Shown here in pieces: positions 6,962 to 14,652 of a stretch of DNA of 16,752 nucleotides. The notes under the pieces were generated by a model. The model saw nothing but the letters and a program-made list of their open reading frames with translations. It had not been told where the DNA came from and did no database searches. Position 1 is the first letter of the stretch. The number at the start of each line of letters is the position of its first letter. The stretch is taken from NCBI GenBank assembly GCA_049515175.1, contig JBEKUI010000076.1, positions 1 to 16,752 of the forward strand, read 5' to 3'. The stretch comes from JACQNR01 sp049515175. Its GTDB lineage: Bacteria > Acidobacteriota > Terriglobia > UBA7540. The position numbers and the translations under genes were made by a program.

Positions 6962-7732
6962 ATGCTGTGGCTAATTCTCGTGACGCTGGTCGTGCTCGGC
7001 GGGGGTGCGCTGCTGCTCTGGTACGCGGCGAGCGTGCCGAGTTCGCAGGTTTTCGGGCCGGCGCTGGTGCGCGGGCCGCGGGAAGGGAATCGCGTGGCCC
7101 TCACCTTCGACGACGGGCCGGCGCCCGCGACCGAGAAGATTCTCGATCTGCTGGGCGAGCGGCGGATCAAGGCCACTTTTTTTGTCTGCGGGAGAAATGC
7201 CGAGCGCCATCCCGAAATCGTCCGCCGCCTGGCCGCGGAGGGTCACACCCTCGGCAATCACACTTACTCGCATCCCTTCGCGTATCTCCTGGGACGGCGG
7301 CGCTTGGCGGAGGAAATCGACCGCACGCAGGAGGTCATCGAGCGGCTCACCGGCCAGCGGCCGAAAGTCTTCCGCCCGCCTTACGGAGCCCGCTGGTTCG
7401 GCATGTTTCCCGTATTGCGGGAACGCGGCCTGAAGGTCGTGCAGTGGTCGGATCCGGGCTACGACTGGAAGAATGACGAGGCGGCGATTGCGCGCGCCGC
7501 GCTGGAAAAGCTGCAACCGGGTTCGGTGATTTTGCTCCACGACGCCCTGGAAGGGACGGAGAGCTTTTGGGCGCAACTTAGACGCCGGCTCTTTGGCCGG
7601 GCAGAGGATGTCGCGCCTGCCGCTTTCCCACGCGCCGACCGCAGCGCTACCGTCGCAGCACTGCCCGCCATCCTCGACGGTGCGGCGCGGGCCGGCCTGC
7701 GTTTTGTGAGCGTCGAAGAATTCCTGCCCTAG
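6962..7732 (+). CDS. Membrane-anchored polysaccharide deacetylase (NodB domain)
   Basis: A 256-residue metal-dependent carbohydrate esterase (CE4/NodB family) that removes N- or O-acetyl groups from a polysaccharide or peptidoglycan. One N-terminal transmembrane segment (about residues 2-22) places the domain outside the membrane. The five catalytic motifs are present: TFDDGP (D50, D51), NHTYSH (metal ligands H100 and H104), FRPPYGAR, SDPGYDW, and ILLHD. The start chosen is ATG 6962; the frame is open farther back to 6827, but that stretch overlaps the divergent promoters and the dehydrogenase start. The neighbours on the other strand make sugar nucleotides, so the substrate is probably an envelope glycan. 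It converges with the small coiled-coil gene across a palindromic repeat. Confidence 0.93.
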   Translation: MLWLILVTLVVLGGGALLLWYAASVPSSQVFGPALVRGPREGNRVALTFDDGPAPATEKILDLLGERRIKATFFVCGRNAERHPEIVRRLAAEGHTLGNHTYSHPFAYLLGRRRLAEEIDRTQEVIERLTGQRPKVFRPPYGARWFGMFPVLRERGLKVVQWSDPGYDWKNDEAAIARAALEKLQPGSVILLHDALEGTESFWAQLRRRLFGRAEDVAPAAFPRADRSATVAALPAILDGAARAGLRFVSVEEFLP

Positions 7733-7761
7733 TGGTCTGTTCCCTGCAGAGCGCCCCGAAC

Positions 7762-7785
7762 TGTAGCGCCGGTCTATGACCGGCG
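7762..7785 (+). repeat. TGTAGCG-headed palindromic (REP-like) repeat
   Basis: TGTAG leads into a perfect 8-bp stem with a TAT loop: CGCCGGTC / GACCGGCG (7767-7774 and 7778-7785). It lies in the 80-base gap between two convergent genes. The head matches 10 of 12 bases of the repeat read on the minus strand at 13947-13936. It has no T-tract, so any terminator role is secondary. Confidence 0.6.
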
Positions 7786-7812
7786 TTTCCGCCGCCCGGT
7801 GTGTGGTGCGTC

Positions 7813-8232
7813 TTACTGGGTCGGCGCCTGGCGGATTCTCTGTTTGATGTCCTGCGGAATGGTCGCTTCCAGGCCTTTGGAGCGCGACTTGATGTAGTTA
7901 TCCATCATGCGGGGCAATTCCGTGTTCATGCGGGCCACGAAATCGTCCTGCGCCTTTCTCATCTTGGCATCCATCTGATCCTGGGCTTGCTTCATCTTGC
8001 CGTCGATTCCCGCCGCGCTCTGGTTGAGCGCGTCCATACGCTTCTGCAATTCTTCCGCCTGGGTGAGGGCGGTCCCCATCATCTGTTTCTGGAGCAGCAG
8101 GCGCAGGCTGGCGAGCTCCTCGCTGTTGCGGTCGAGTTGCTGCGCGACATAGAAGCTCGATCCCGTGGCCGCGAGACCCACAACCAGCACCACATAGAGA
8201 AGATTGCGAAGCGTCGAATATCCGCTGTCCAT
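7813..8232 (-). CDS. Small membrane-anchored coiled-coil protein (139 aa)
   Basis: Not assigned to a known family. A single transmembrane segment at about residues 9-29 (LLYVVLVVGLAATGSSFYVAQQL) is followed by about 75 residues of heptad-like, charged, Gln/Met/Lys-rich helix with no glycine breaks. This is a typical coiled coil, and it should lie in the periplasm or outside the membrane. The last 35 residues are basic and end in proline. The start ATG at 8232 has AGGAG about 7 bases upstream. The gene follows the FHA-ABC transporter gene by 30 bases on the same strand, so it is almost certainly in that operon. It could be an accessory or adaptor subunit of the exporter; this is inferred from position only. 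Confidence 0.8.
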   Translation of the reverse strand: MDSGYSTLRNLLYVVLVVGLAATGSSFYVAQQLDRNSEELASLRLLLQKQMMGTALTQAEELQKRMDALNQSAAGIDGKMKQAQDQMDAKMRKAQDDFVARMNTELPRMMDNYIKSRSKGLEATIPQDIKQRIRQAPTQ

Positions 8233-8262
8233 GGTGACTCCTTTGACGATGGGTGACGGACG

Positions 8263-11200
8263 CTAGGTGACGTCTTTGCGCTTCATGAGCAGCAGGACGG
8301 CCAGCGTCAGCACCAGCAGGTGGACGGTCAGAATGCCGAGATAAGGGCCCTTATCGTTCCAAAAGTGCGAGGGCAGGGGGAACGAGCCGGACGCCGCAAA
8401 AGCTTCCGGGGGCGCTTCCAGACCTGCCTGAAGTTTCTCCAGGTCGCTGGGATGCATCGAGATGTAAACCGTATTGACGATCTTGTAGGAATAGTCCTGG
8501 ATCGAGTGCGGGCCGTGCACACAGAGGTCGGCGAGTGCCTCCATGCCCCAGCGCGAGGCGGCCAGCATGGAGAGCCAGCGGACAAAGGTGGGCATCCCTT
8601 CCACGGGCTGCGGCGTATAGCGATGGAAGGCCTTCTCGACGGCGGGCGACGGCGCCATGGCGCCTGCGACCTGGTGCGCCCCTTCGCCTTGCCGGGCGGT
8701 TTCCTCGGCCGCCTTCGTTTCCGCCTCCGCCTGCGGCGTGGCTGCCGGCTTGCCCGGTGCAGGAGGATTCATCATTTCCCGCGCTTTGGCCTTGGCTTCC
8801 GGCTGGGCGAAGAGACGGCCTTCGAAGAGCTGCTCCACAGTGATAGGAATGATCGTCTGAATCCTGCGCACCGGCAGGAAAAGCCCCGAGAGCAGCAATT
8901 CGGGAATCAGCACCAGCGGAAAGAGCGCCAGCGCCTTTTCCGGCGTGTTGACGAGGCTCGAGATCACCAGCCCGATCAGCGTGCCGTTTACCGCCACCAG
9001 GAACGTGATGCCGATTGCGCCCAGGATTTCCGGCGGGCTGAGTTCGAGAGCGTGGCGGACGAAAATCAAGAGCACCACCACCGAAGTGCATTGAACGAGG
9101 GCGATGAAGGCCAGCACAAACAGCTTGGAGAAAACATAGGAGGGGATCTTGAGCCCGGTCTGGCGCTCGCGGCGGTAGATGGTCTGTTCATCGACGATTT
9201 CGCGCACGGCGTTCGAGCAGCCGAACCATAAGGCTGCGAACATGGCCATGAAGATGGTTTGAATCTGGTTGGGCTTGCCGGCCATGAGCGCCACCAGCAG
9301 GGCGACGAGCGGCGCCTGCAGGAAGAGCAGCGCCGTCTGGCCGCGGTCGCCGAATTTGAGTTCCCAGTTCCGCCGCGCCAGGACAATGAACTGGTGCAGG
9401 CTGAAACCCTTTTCGCGGGCCTTGCTGCGAGGCGCGGAGGCGGCGGGCTTGGCGGCCGTCACGGCCGATTTCAGCGGCTCGGCGACCTGCTCCGTGTAGA
9501 GCGCCGAATCCTGGAAGCGTTTCTTCAATTCCTGGGCGTAGGGGACGGTGTTGTTGTCTGTCAGGTCGTCATAAACGTCGGCGGGGACATTGGCCTTGAA
9601 GTACTCCAGAAATTTCGTCCCCGGCCCGTAAAACGCCAGCCGTCCCTGCACGAGCACCACCACCTTGTCGAGCACGCCGAAGGAGGCGAGGAGGTGAGTG
9701 GTGATGACGATCGTCGAGCCCTGATTGGCGAGCTGGCGGAAGAGCATCATCATCAGGGTTTCGGTGCGCGGGTCGAGACCGGCGGTGGGCTCGTCGAGGA
9801 AGAGGACGCCGGGCTTGGAGAGCAGTTCGATGCCGATGCTGACGCGTTTGCGCTGCCCGCCGCTGAGCGTGGACACGGGATTGTCCCAGCGCTGCGGATC
9901 GACTTTGAGGATGTCGAGCATCTCCTCGACGCGGCGGTTGATTTCCTCTTCTGAGATATCCACCGGCAGGCGCAGCTTGGCCGCGTAATAGAGGCAGCGG
10001 CGGACACTGAGCTGTTTGTGCATGATGTCTTCCTGGGGCACAAACCCGATGGTGGTCTTCAGGCTCTCGAGATTCTGGTAGAGGTCCGCGCTGTTATAGA
10101 GGACGCTGCCGGCGGTGGGGGGGGTGAAGCCGTTCAGCACGTTCATCAGCGTTGTTTTGCCGGCGCCGCTCGGCCCCAGCAGGCCGATCAGTTCGCGCGG
10201 TTTGACGACCAGCGAAACGTCGTCGAGCAGGAGCCTGGGCTGTCCGGTGGAGCGGTCGGGGACTTCATAGTTGACGCCCTGGACGTCCAGCCGGATCACT
10301 TGTTCGGACGGGGCGTGCGAGATGCTGCTGCCCGTGAAATGCAGTTCCGAGGGCCCAATGACGATCCGGTCGAGTTCCTGAAGCTGGTGGCGCTTGATTT
10401 TGATGCCGTTGACGAAGGTGCCGTTGGTCGAGCCCAGATCGACAACGTAGAACTTTTCCCGCTCCTTGACAATCTCGGCGTGGAAGTTGGTGACCACCGG
10501 ATGGCTGATCGTTACGTCGTTCGAGGGGTCGCGTCCGATGCGAATGCGGTCCTTCGTGAGGTCAATGGTATCGACCTTGAGCTGCGGCTCGAGCCCGGTG
10601 CGGAAGATCAGCGACTTGCCCGCGTAGCGCCCGAAGGTGATGTAATCGCCGTCCGCGAGTTCGCGCGTCTGGATGCGCGCCCCGTTCACGAAGGTCCCGT
10701 TCGTCGAGCGGTCGGTAATCACCGCCTTGCCGTCGCGGAGCTTTATTTCTGCGTGCAGCGCCGAAACCGACGGGTGTTCCATCAGCACCTGGCAGCGGCC
10801 GGCGTCGCGTCCCACGTTGAGCCCGGGATCGGGCACTTCCAGGGTTTTGACGGCGTACTTATCGACAATAAGCTCGACGTGCGGGCGGGCCATCAAATCA
10901 GTCAGCTTGATGGCCACGGTGCCGCGCTGCTCCTTCTCTTCCGGCTGAACGGCACCGACCGCCGCCGTCATTGGCTGGTGCGGAACGACTGAGGTGGCGC
11001 CGGCCAAGGGCGTGGAGGGGCGCGGAGCTTTGGGGGTAGGGGACGGGGCAGCGATCGTCTCGATGCGGAACAGGTGCCGCCGGTCAAGCCCGATGGCGAG
11101 TTCGTCGGTGGGCCGCAGGACGCGCTCCTGAACGCGCACCTGATTGACATAGGTGCCGTTGGCGGACTTGCGGTCGCGCACCACGACCTCGCCCATCTCG

Positions 11201-11523
11201 TCGAGCCCCACCCAGGCGTGCGCGCGCGAGACCTCGTCATCGGCCAGCACGACCTGGCAACTGGACGGATCGCGGCCGATGAGCAGACCCTGGGGGCCGA
11301 GAGTAAAGGTCCGGCCGGAGAGCAGCCCGGCGGTGGCGATCAGACGATAGGTAACCTGGGGTTCGGCGGCAGAAGGGGCCGGGGGAGGAGGCTCGGGCGC
11401 GGCCGGAGGCGGGGAGATCGCCATCGTGGGAGCGCCCGAAGGCGCTTCGGGGACGGGGGCGCCGCAGTTACGGCAAAAGCGGAATCCCTCCTCGTTGATC
11501 TCGCCGCACGCAGAACATCTCAT
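8263..11523 (-). CDS. Zinc ribbon + 3x FHA + ABC-2 type transporter (ATPase fused to permease), 1086 aa
   Basis: An inner-membrane half- or full-size exporter with an N-terminal phosphopeptide-reading part. A zinc ribbon (C3, C6, C17, C20) is followed by a Pro/Ala-rich linker. Three FHA domains lie at about residues 58-155, 217-310 and 316-396, each with GRD and the NGTYVN or NGTFVN core that binds phosphothreonine peptides. The ABC ATPase (409 to ~650) has Walker A GPSGAGKT (K456), LSGGQ (553-557), Walker B FLDEP (D577, E578) and the TTHL switch histidine. An ABCG-like membrane domain of about six helices fills ~740-1083. It carries an Ala/Glu/Lys-rich insert in the last extracytoplasmic loop. 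Mycobacterial Rv1747 has a similar FHA-ABC plan with two FHA domains. The PP2C phosphatase gene 68 bases upstream suggests phospho-control. The exported substrate is unknown. Confidence 0.92.
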   Translation of the reverse strand: MRCSACGEINEEGFRFCRNCGAPVPEAPSGAPTMAISPPPAAPEPPPPAPSAAEPQVTYRLIATAGLLSGRTFTLGPQGLLIGRDPSSCQVVLADDEVSRAHAWVGLDEMGEVVVRDRKSANGTYVNQVRVQERVLRPTDELAIGLDRRHLFRIETIAAPSPTPKAPRPSTPLAGATSVVPHQPMTAAVGAVQPEEKEQRGTVAIKLTDLMARPHVELIVDKYAVKTLEVPDPGLNVGRDAGRCQVLMEHPSVSALHAEIKLRDGKAVITDRSTNGTFVNGARIQTRELADGDYITFGRYAGKSLIFRTGLEPQLKVDTIDLTKDRIRIGRDPSNDVTISHPVVTNFHAEIVKEREKFYVVDLGSTNGTFVNGIKIKRHQLQELDRIVIGPSELHFTGSSISHAPSEQVIRLDVQGVNYEVPDRSTGQPRLLLDDVSLVVKPRELIGLLGPSGAGKTTLMNVLNGFTPPTAGSVLYNSADLYQNLESLKTTIGFVPQEDIMHKQLSVRRCLYYAAKLRLPVDISEEEINRRVEEMLDILKVDPQRWDNPVSTLSGGQRKRVSIGIELLSKPGVLFLDEPTAGLDPRTETLMMMLFRQLANQGSTIVITTHLLASFGVLDKVVVLVQGRLAFYGPGTKFLEYFKANVPADVYDDLTDNNTVPYAQELKKRFQDSALYTEQVAEPLKSAVTAAKPAASAPRSKAREKGFSLHQFIVLARRNWELKFGDRGQTALLFLQAPLVALLVALMAGKPNQIQTIFMAMFAALWFGCSNAVREIVDEQTIYRRERQTGLKIPSYVFSKLFVLAFIALVQCTSVVVLLIFVRHALELSPPEILGAIGITFLVAVNGTLIGLVISSLVNTPEKALALFPLVLIPELLLSGLFLPVRRIQTIIPITVEQLFEGRLFAQPEAKAKAREMMNPPAPGKPAATPQAEAETKAAEETARQGEGAHQVAGAMAPSPAVEKAFHRYTPQPVEGMPTFVRWLSMLAASRWGMEALADLCVHGPHSIQDYSYKIVNTVYISMHPSDLEKLQAGLEAPPEAFAASGSFPLPSHFWNDKGPYLGILTVHLLVLTLAVLLLMKRKDVT

Positions 11524-11591
11524 GCCGGACTAACCCCGCCGGTTGATATGGTTCCCTATCCAGGAAAGAAGCCGAGGGCCTTGCGAAAAGA

Positions 11592-12512
11592 CTACCGGGA
11601 GGAATTCGCTCCCGCCTCGAAATCCTCTTCACGAAACTCCTGGAACTCCACGCTCGCGGTTGCTTCGGCGGGCGGCAGCCCACGCCCCTCGACCTGGGCG
11701 AGGATGACTGTAACGTTGTCTCCCCCCCCGTTGGCGTTGGCCCGGTCGACGAGCATCTTGCACTTTTCAGCCAGGGGAGGGCCGCTGTGGAGAACTTCCA
11801 TCAGCTCCGGGGATTTCACCATGTTGTACAGGCCGTCGCTGCAAAGCAGCAGGCGGTCGCCCTGGCGGAGCCGCGTGTATGTCACCTTGACGTCGACCGC
11901 TTCGCTGCTGCCCACCGCCTGGGTCAGGATGCTCCGGCGACTGTCCTTCTCGGGGTCGGTGGGCAACTCCGCGCCGATCTCGGCCAGGTAATTCAGATAA
12001 GTCTGGTCGCGTGTCAGTTGCACGAGTTGTTGGTTGCGCGCTACGTAGGCTCGCGAATCCCCCACCTGGGCGACGAACAGGTTGGTGCCGAACAATGCTG
12101 CCGCCGTGGTCGTCGTGCCCATGCCGCGAATTCCGGGGTCGGCCTGCGCTTTCTGATAAATAATCTGGTTGGCGTATTCCACCGCCTCGCGCAGCAGGAG
12201 AACAAAATTCGTTTCGCGCACGCTGCCCAGGGAATTCAAGTTGTCGTGCAGGCGTTTGGGGACAGTGGTGACGCAGATCTGGCTGGCCACTTCGCCGGAA
12301 GCCTCGCCGCCCATGCCGTCCGCCACCATGAACAGGGTTCCTCGTGGGCCAAGCTGGTGTCGGCACAGCGATTCGGTCAGCCCCGCCTCGCCGCTCGTCA
12401 GGTTGCAGACGGTGAAATTGTCTTCGTTGTTTTTGCGCACGCGGCCCACGTCCGAGAGTCCGTAGACTTCGACGTGGATGGCGCTCGCTTCCGCTTCAGG
12501 TCCCTGTCCCAC
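11592..12512 (-). CDS. PP2C-family Ser/Thr protein phosphatase
   Basis: A cytoplasmic metal-dependent phosphatase that removes phosphate from Ser/Thr residues and counters Hanks-type kinases. The PP2C motifs are complete: SDVGRVRKNNEDN (E30, D31), ADGMGG (D65), GMGTT, VGDSRAY, LLLCSDGL (D226) and GGGDNVTVIL (D265). There is no membrane segment, so this is a soluble Stp/PrpC-like enzyme of 306 residues. The start is GTG at 12512, with a weak GGGG 13 bases upstream. An ATG at 12537 lies out of frame by one base across a run of seven A, so the natural start could be that ATG if the run has one A fewer. The FHA-ABC gene follows 68 bases downstream, and its FHA domains are likely readers of phosphothreonines that this enzyme can erase. 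Confidence 0.94.
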   Translation of the reverse strand: MGQGPEAEASAIHVEVYGLSDVGRVRKNNEDNFTVCNLTSGEAGLTESLCRHQLGPRGTLFMVADGMGGEASGEVASQICVTTVPKRLHDNLNSLGSVRETNFVLLLREAVEYANQIIYQKAQADPGIRGMGTTTTAAALFGTNLFVAQVGDSRAYVARNQQLVQLTRDQTYLNYLAEIGAELPTDPEKDSRRSILTQAVGSSEAVDVKVTYTRLRQGDRLLLCSDGLYNMVKSPELMEVLHSGPPLAEKCKMLVDRANANGGGDNVTVILAQVEGRGLPPAEATASVEFQEFREEDFEAGANSSR

Positions 12513-12601
12513 TTTTTTTCAGCTTCCCCTTTTCCATCTGGCCGTTTGGCCGGCGCTGCGACCGTCAGTTCTTGATTGTTTCGCGGCCTGGCGGTTATCC
12601 G

Positions 12602-12626
12602 CGAGGAGGAGGGCACAAACTCCTCG
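12602..12626 (-). other. 7-bp stem-loop in the DHH-PP2C gap
   Basis: CGAGGAG (12602-12608) pairs with CTCCTCG (12620-12626) around an 11-base loop. It lies in the 250-base gap between the DHH gene stop and the PP2C start, and has no U-tract. The rest of the gap holds no gene or strong promoter that I can see. Confidence 0.3.
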
Positions 12627-12762
12627 TAGGTTCAGCGCCGCGAGGCAGCTTCTCCATCTTGGCGAATTCCGGTTTCACGTGGAATGTACCAAACCAACTG
12701 CCCATTCTTACCACACCCGCCCGGCGCTGGCAAGCCGAGGGCTCGGCAAGGCCGTTGCCGCC

Positions 12763-13722
12763 TCAGCCGGTCTTGCTGCGGAGTTCCGAAACAATTTGCC
12801 GGGCCACCTCGCGTCCGCGCGAGAGGTCGTCGGGCGGCAGCGAAATGGCCGCCACCTTGGCGTGTCCGCCCCCGCCGAAGCGCTCGCACATGCTCGCCAG
12901 ATTGGCCCCCTTGGGCGCGCTGTTCCAGGGGTTGCTCCCCACGGCGATTTTCGTCCGCTCGCGCGAATGGCTGAGCGCCACGCTGTACACGGCGGCCGGA
13001 AACAGATAATAGGGAATGAACTTGTTGAAGCCCTCCGAGTCCTGGTCCGCGAGATCAAAGAAAATTACGCCGTCGGTGATTTCGGCGCGGCTGCGGATCA
13101 AGTCGATGGTCTTCAAATGCTGCGCGTAGAGCTGCTCAAACGACTGGCGAATGTGCGGGAGCGCGGCGATCTCGCCCAAGGGCTTGGAGGCCAGCTCGGG
13201 AATCAATTGCGCGACGAAGTCCTTGGTGCGCGTCCCCTCGATGACCAGGGTGATCTGCATCGCCGGATGTTTCATCTCCACGGCGGTCTGCGAGTCGGGA
13301 TACTGCGCCCCGTCAATCAGGTCGGCCCAATAGACGAGCTCTTCGAGGTCAGGAAACCGGACGTTGAACTGCGTGGCGCTGACGTGGGTGATGAATTTCG
13401 TGCAGGAGCGGAAGTCGGGCCCGTAGAATTTCCTGCCGCTGCGGTCGTTCTTGAAGTGCTGGGCGTCGGCCTCCGTCAGGAAGGCGCTCTGATGATGGTC
13501 GAACCACCAGGTCAGGCGGTCGCTGCTCGAATACTTGAAATCGACGATGACGTTCTCGTCGGCGTCGAAGATGCCGGGGTCGAAAAGCTGGCCGGCGCGG
13601 TGCATCAGCCCGCGGTACCGGATCTCCGCGCCGGGGGCCACGCACTCGCGGTAGAAGCGCGTGAACACCGCTGCCGAACAGGCGCCGTCAAAACATTGAT
13701 CGTGGAAGCAGACTCGAACCAT
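12763..13722 (-). CDS. DHH-family phosphoesterase
   Basis: A 319-residue member of the DHH superfamily, whose members (RecJ, NrnA, exopolyphosphatases, c-di-AMP phosphodiesterases) cleave phosphoester or phosphoanhydride bonds with manganese. The N-terminus HDQCFDGACSAAV fits the first metal motif, DFKY supplies D61, and WWFDHH supplies D75-H76-H77. The C-terminal DHHA1-type motif FGGGGH (to H287) is present. The first motif, with a Cys in place of the usual DxDG order, is atypical, so I do not assign a substrate. There is no CBS or PAS domain. The ATG at 13722 starts directly at the conserved core (MVRVCFHD) but has no good SD; an in-frame ATG at 13761 adds 13 non-conserved residues. The PP2C gene lies 250 bases downstream on the same strand. 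Confidence 0.85.
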   Translation of the reverse strand: MVRVCFHDQCFDGACSAAVFTRFYRECVAPGAEIRYRGLMHRAGQLFDPGIFDADENVIVDFKYSSSDRLTWWFDHHQSAFLTEADAQHFKNDRSGRKFYGPDFRSCTKFITHVSATQFNVRFPDLEELVYWADLIDGAQYPDSQTAVEMKHPAMQITLVIEGTRTKDFVAQLIPELASKPLGEIAALPHIRQSFEQLYAQHLKTIDLIRSRAEITDGVIFFDLADQDSEGFNKFIPYYLFPAAVYSVALSHSRERTKIAVGSNPWNSAPKGANLASMCERFGGGGHAKVAAISLPPDDLSRGREVARQIVSELRSKTG

Positions 13723-13840
13723 AGCGACGTGGTGATTAGCGATCAACGCTGCCAGCAGCATGCGGCCAGCGCGCGCGAAACTCCCTAAGGTGCTCTGGGG
13801 AAGGGAAATTGTCAAGAAAAAAGGGGAAGCAGCAGCCGTG

Positions 13841-13947
13841 GTGCGGCGGCTTCGCGCCGCCAAGTGGCGACGGCTTCATGCCGTCCGTCAAGGGAGGGGC
13901 GAAACAATATCGCCGCCACGCGCTGGCGGGGTAAACCCGCCGCTACA
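13841..13947. repeat. Cluster of three palindromic (REP-like) repeats
   Basis: Three hairpin units follow one another in a gene-free gap. The first is GGCGGC/GCCGCC (13845-13850 and 13856-13861). The second is GACGGC/GCCGTC (13869-13874 and 13880-13885). The first two share the frame GTG..CGGCTTC..GCCG..C..AAG and look like diverged copies. The third is GGCGGG/CCCGCC (13925-13930 and 13936-13941) and has the TGTAGCG head on the minus strand. It can pair alternatively as CCGCCA/TGGCGG (13913-13929). The cluster lies between the zinc-ribbon gene stop and the DHH gene start, both on the minus strand. Confidence 0.6.
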
Positions 13948-13976
13948 TCGACGCCGCTGTCGGGGAAGCCGGGCGT

Positions 13977-14438
13977 CTATTTCGAGGCCTGCTGGTCGGC
14001 GAGCTTGCCGATCACCGGCAGCATGAACTTCTCGTTGTTGTAGGCCTTGTACATCGTGAAGATCACGGCCACGAAGATCGCCAGCCCCAGCAGCGGAATG
14101 AGGAGCAGTCCAATGATCCAACCGATGACGGGGATCACCGCGACGATGCTCAGGCCGAAGAAAAGCACGAACGATGCCGCCGCCAGAAACAGGCACTGGA
14201 AGGCATGGAACTTCACGAAGCGATCCTTGTTGTAGGGTTCCATCACCAGAAAGATGATCGCGGGAATGATGGTGAAATAGGCGAGAGCTCCCGCGACGTT
14301 CGATGTTAGACCACTCGAGGCGGAGGCGCTGGGGGCGCTGCCCTGGGGCGCGGCGGCCGCCGCCGTCGGAGCGCCGCAGGAACCGCAGAAGCCGGATCCC
14401 TCCATGAGGCTTGCTCCGCACTTCGCGCAATTGGCCAT
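13977..14438 (-). CDS. Zinc-ribbon, Tic20/DUF4870-like small membrane protein (153 aa)
   Basis: A small inner-membrane protein. The zinc ribbon (C4, C7, C18, C21) is followed by an Ala/Ser-rich linker. Then come roughly three to four hydrophobic segments (about 47-65, 78-98, 99-115, 117-133). The pattern AYFTIIPAIIFLVMEPYNKDRFVKFHAFQCLFL resembles the DUF4870/Tic20-like family, whose bacterial role is not settled. The ATG at 14438 has GGAGG 10 bases upstream. The ribbon ends FCGSCGAP, much like the FCRNCGAP of the FHA-ABC protein, a common sensor-like module in this kind of genome. The gene is divergent from the broken MFS gene. Confidence 0.82.
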   Translation of the reverse strand: MANCAKCGASLMEGSGFCGSCGAPTAAAAAPQGSAPSASASSGLTSNVAGALAYFTIIPAIIFLVMEPYNKDRFVKFHAFQCLFLAAASFVLFFGLSIVAVIPVIGWIIGLLLIPLLGLAIFVAVIFTMYKAYNNEKFMLPVIGKLADQQASK

Positions 14439-14551
14439 GATGAGTTATCCTCCCTTATTCGTGGGGCGGAGATTATCCCGTAATTCTCTCCCACGCCTCG
14501 CGCGGATTCGCCGCACGAGGACCGGACCGATTACACCTGAAAGTGGGGTAA

Positions 14552-14580
14552 TGCATACCACAAATGCGCCAGCCTGACAA
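14552..14580 (-). promoter_or_regulatory. Putative promoter for the zinc-ribbon membrane protein gene
   Basis: On the minus strand TTGTCA (14580-14575, one mismatch to TTGACA) is followed at 17 bases by TATGCA (14557-14552). That -10 carries a TGn extension and is a partial match. It would give a leader of about 105 bases. It lies in the 214-base divergent gap before the MFS gene. Confidence 0.4.
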
Positions 14581-14652
14581 TGGCCTCGAAAAGTATTCCT
14601 GCCGGTGGACGGGGCGCTCGAAGGCAGTGTGGCAGGCCGGAGTCTTGAATCA

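Noticed and set aside
6841..7176. N-terminal extension of the WbpA-like dehydrogenase to 580 residues
   Set aside because: The extra 112 residues match no family sequence and overlap the divergent promoters and the deacetylase coding start.
7762..7785. Intrinsic terminator
   Set aside because: The stem is strong but has no T-tract on either strand, and its head matches another repeat copy, so a REP-like repeat is the better call.
10018..10992. Plus-strand 324-codon ORF inside the FHA-ABC gene
   Set aside because: It lies opposite FHA and ABC motifs that are all intact on the minus strand; its composition is typical of an antisense shadow.
11719..11730. C8 run in the PP2C gene as a frameshift or phase-variation site
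   Set aside because: It encodes the conserved GGGDN motif in frame, and the coding sequence is intact on both sides.
13841..13947. CRISPR array
   Set aside because: The hairpin units are few, diverged and irregularly spaced, with no uniform spacers and no cas genes.
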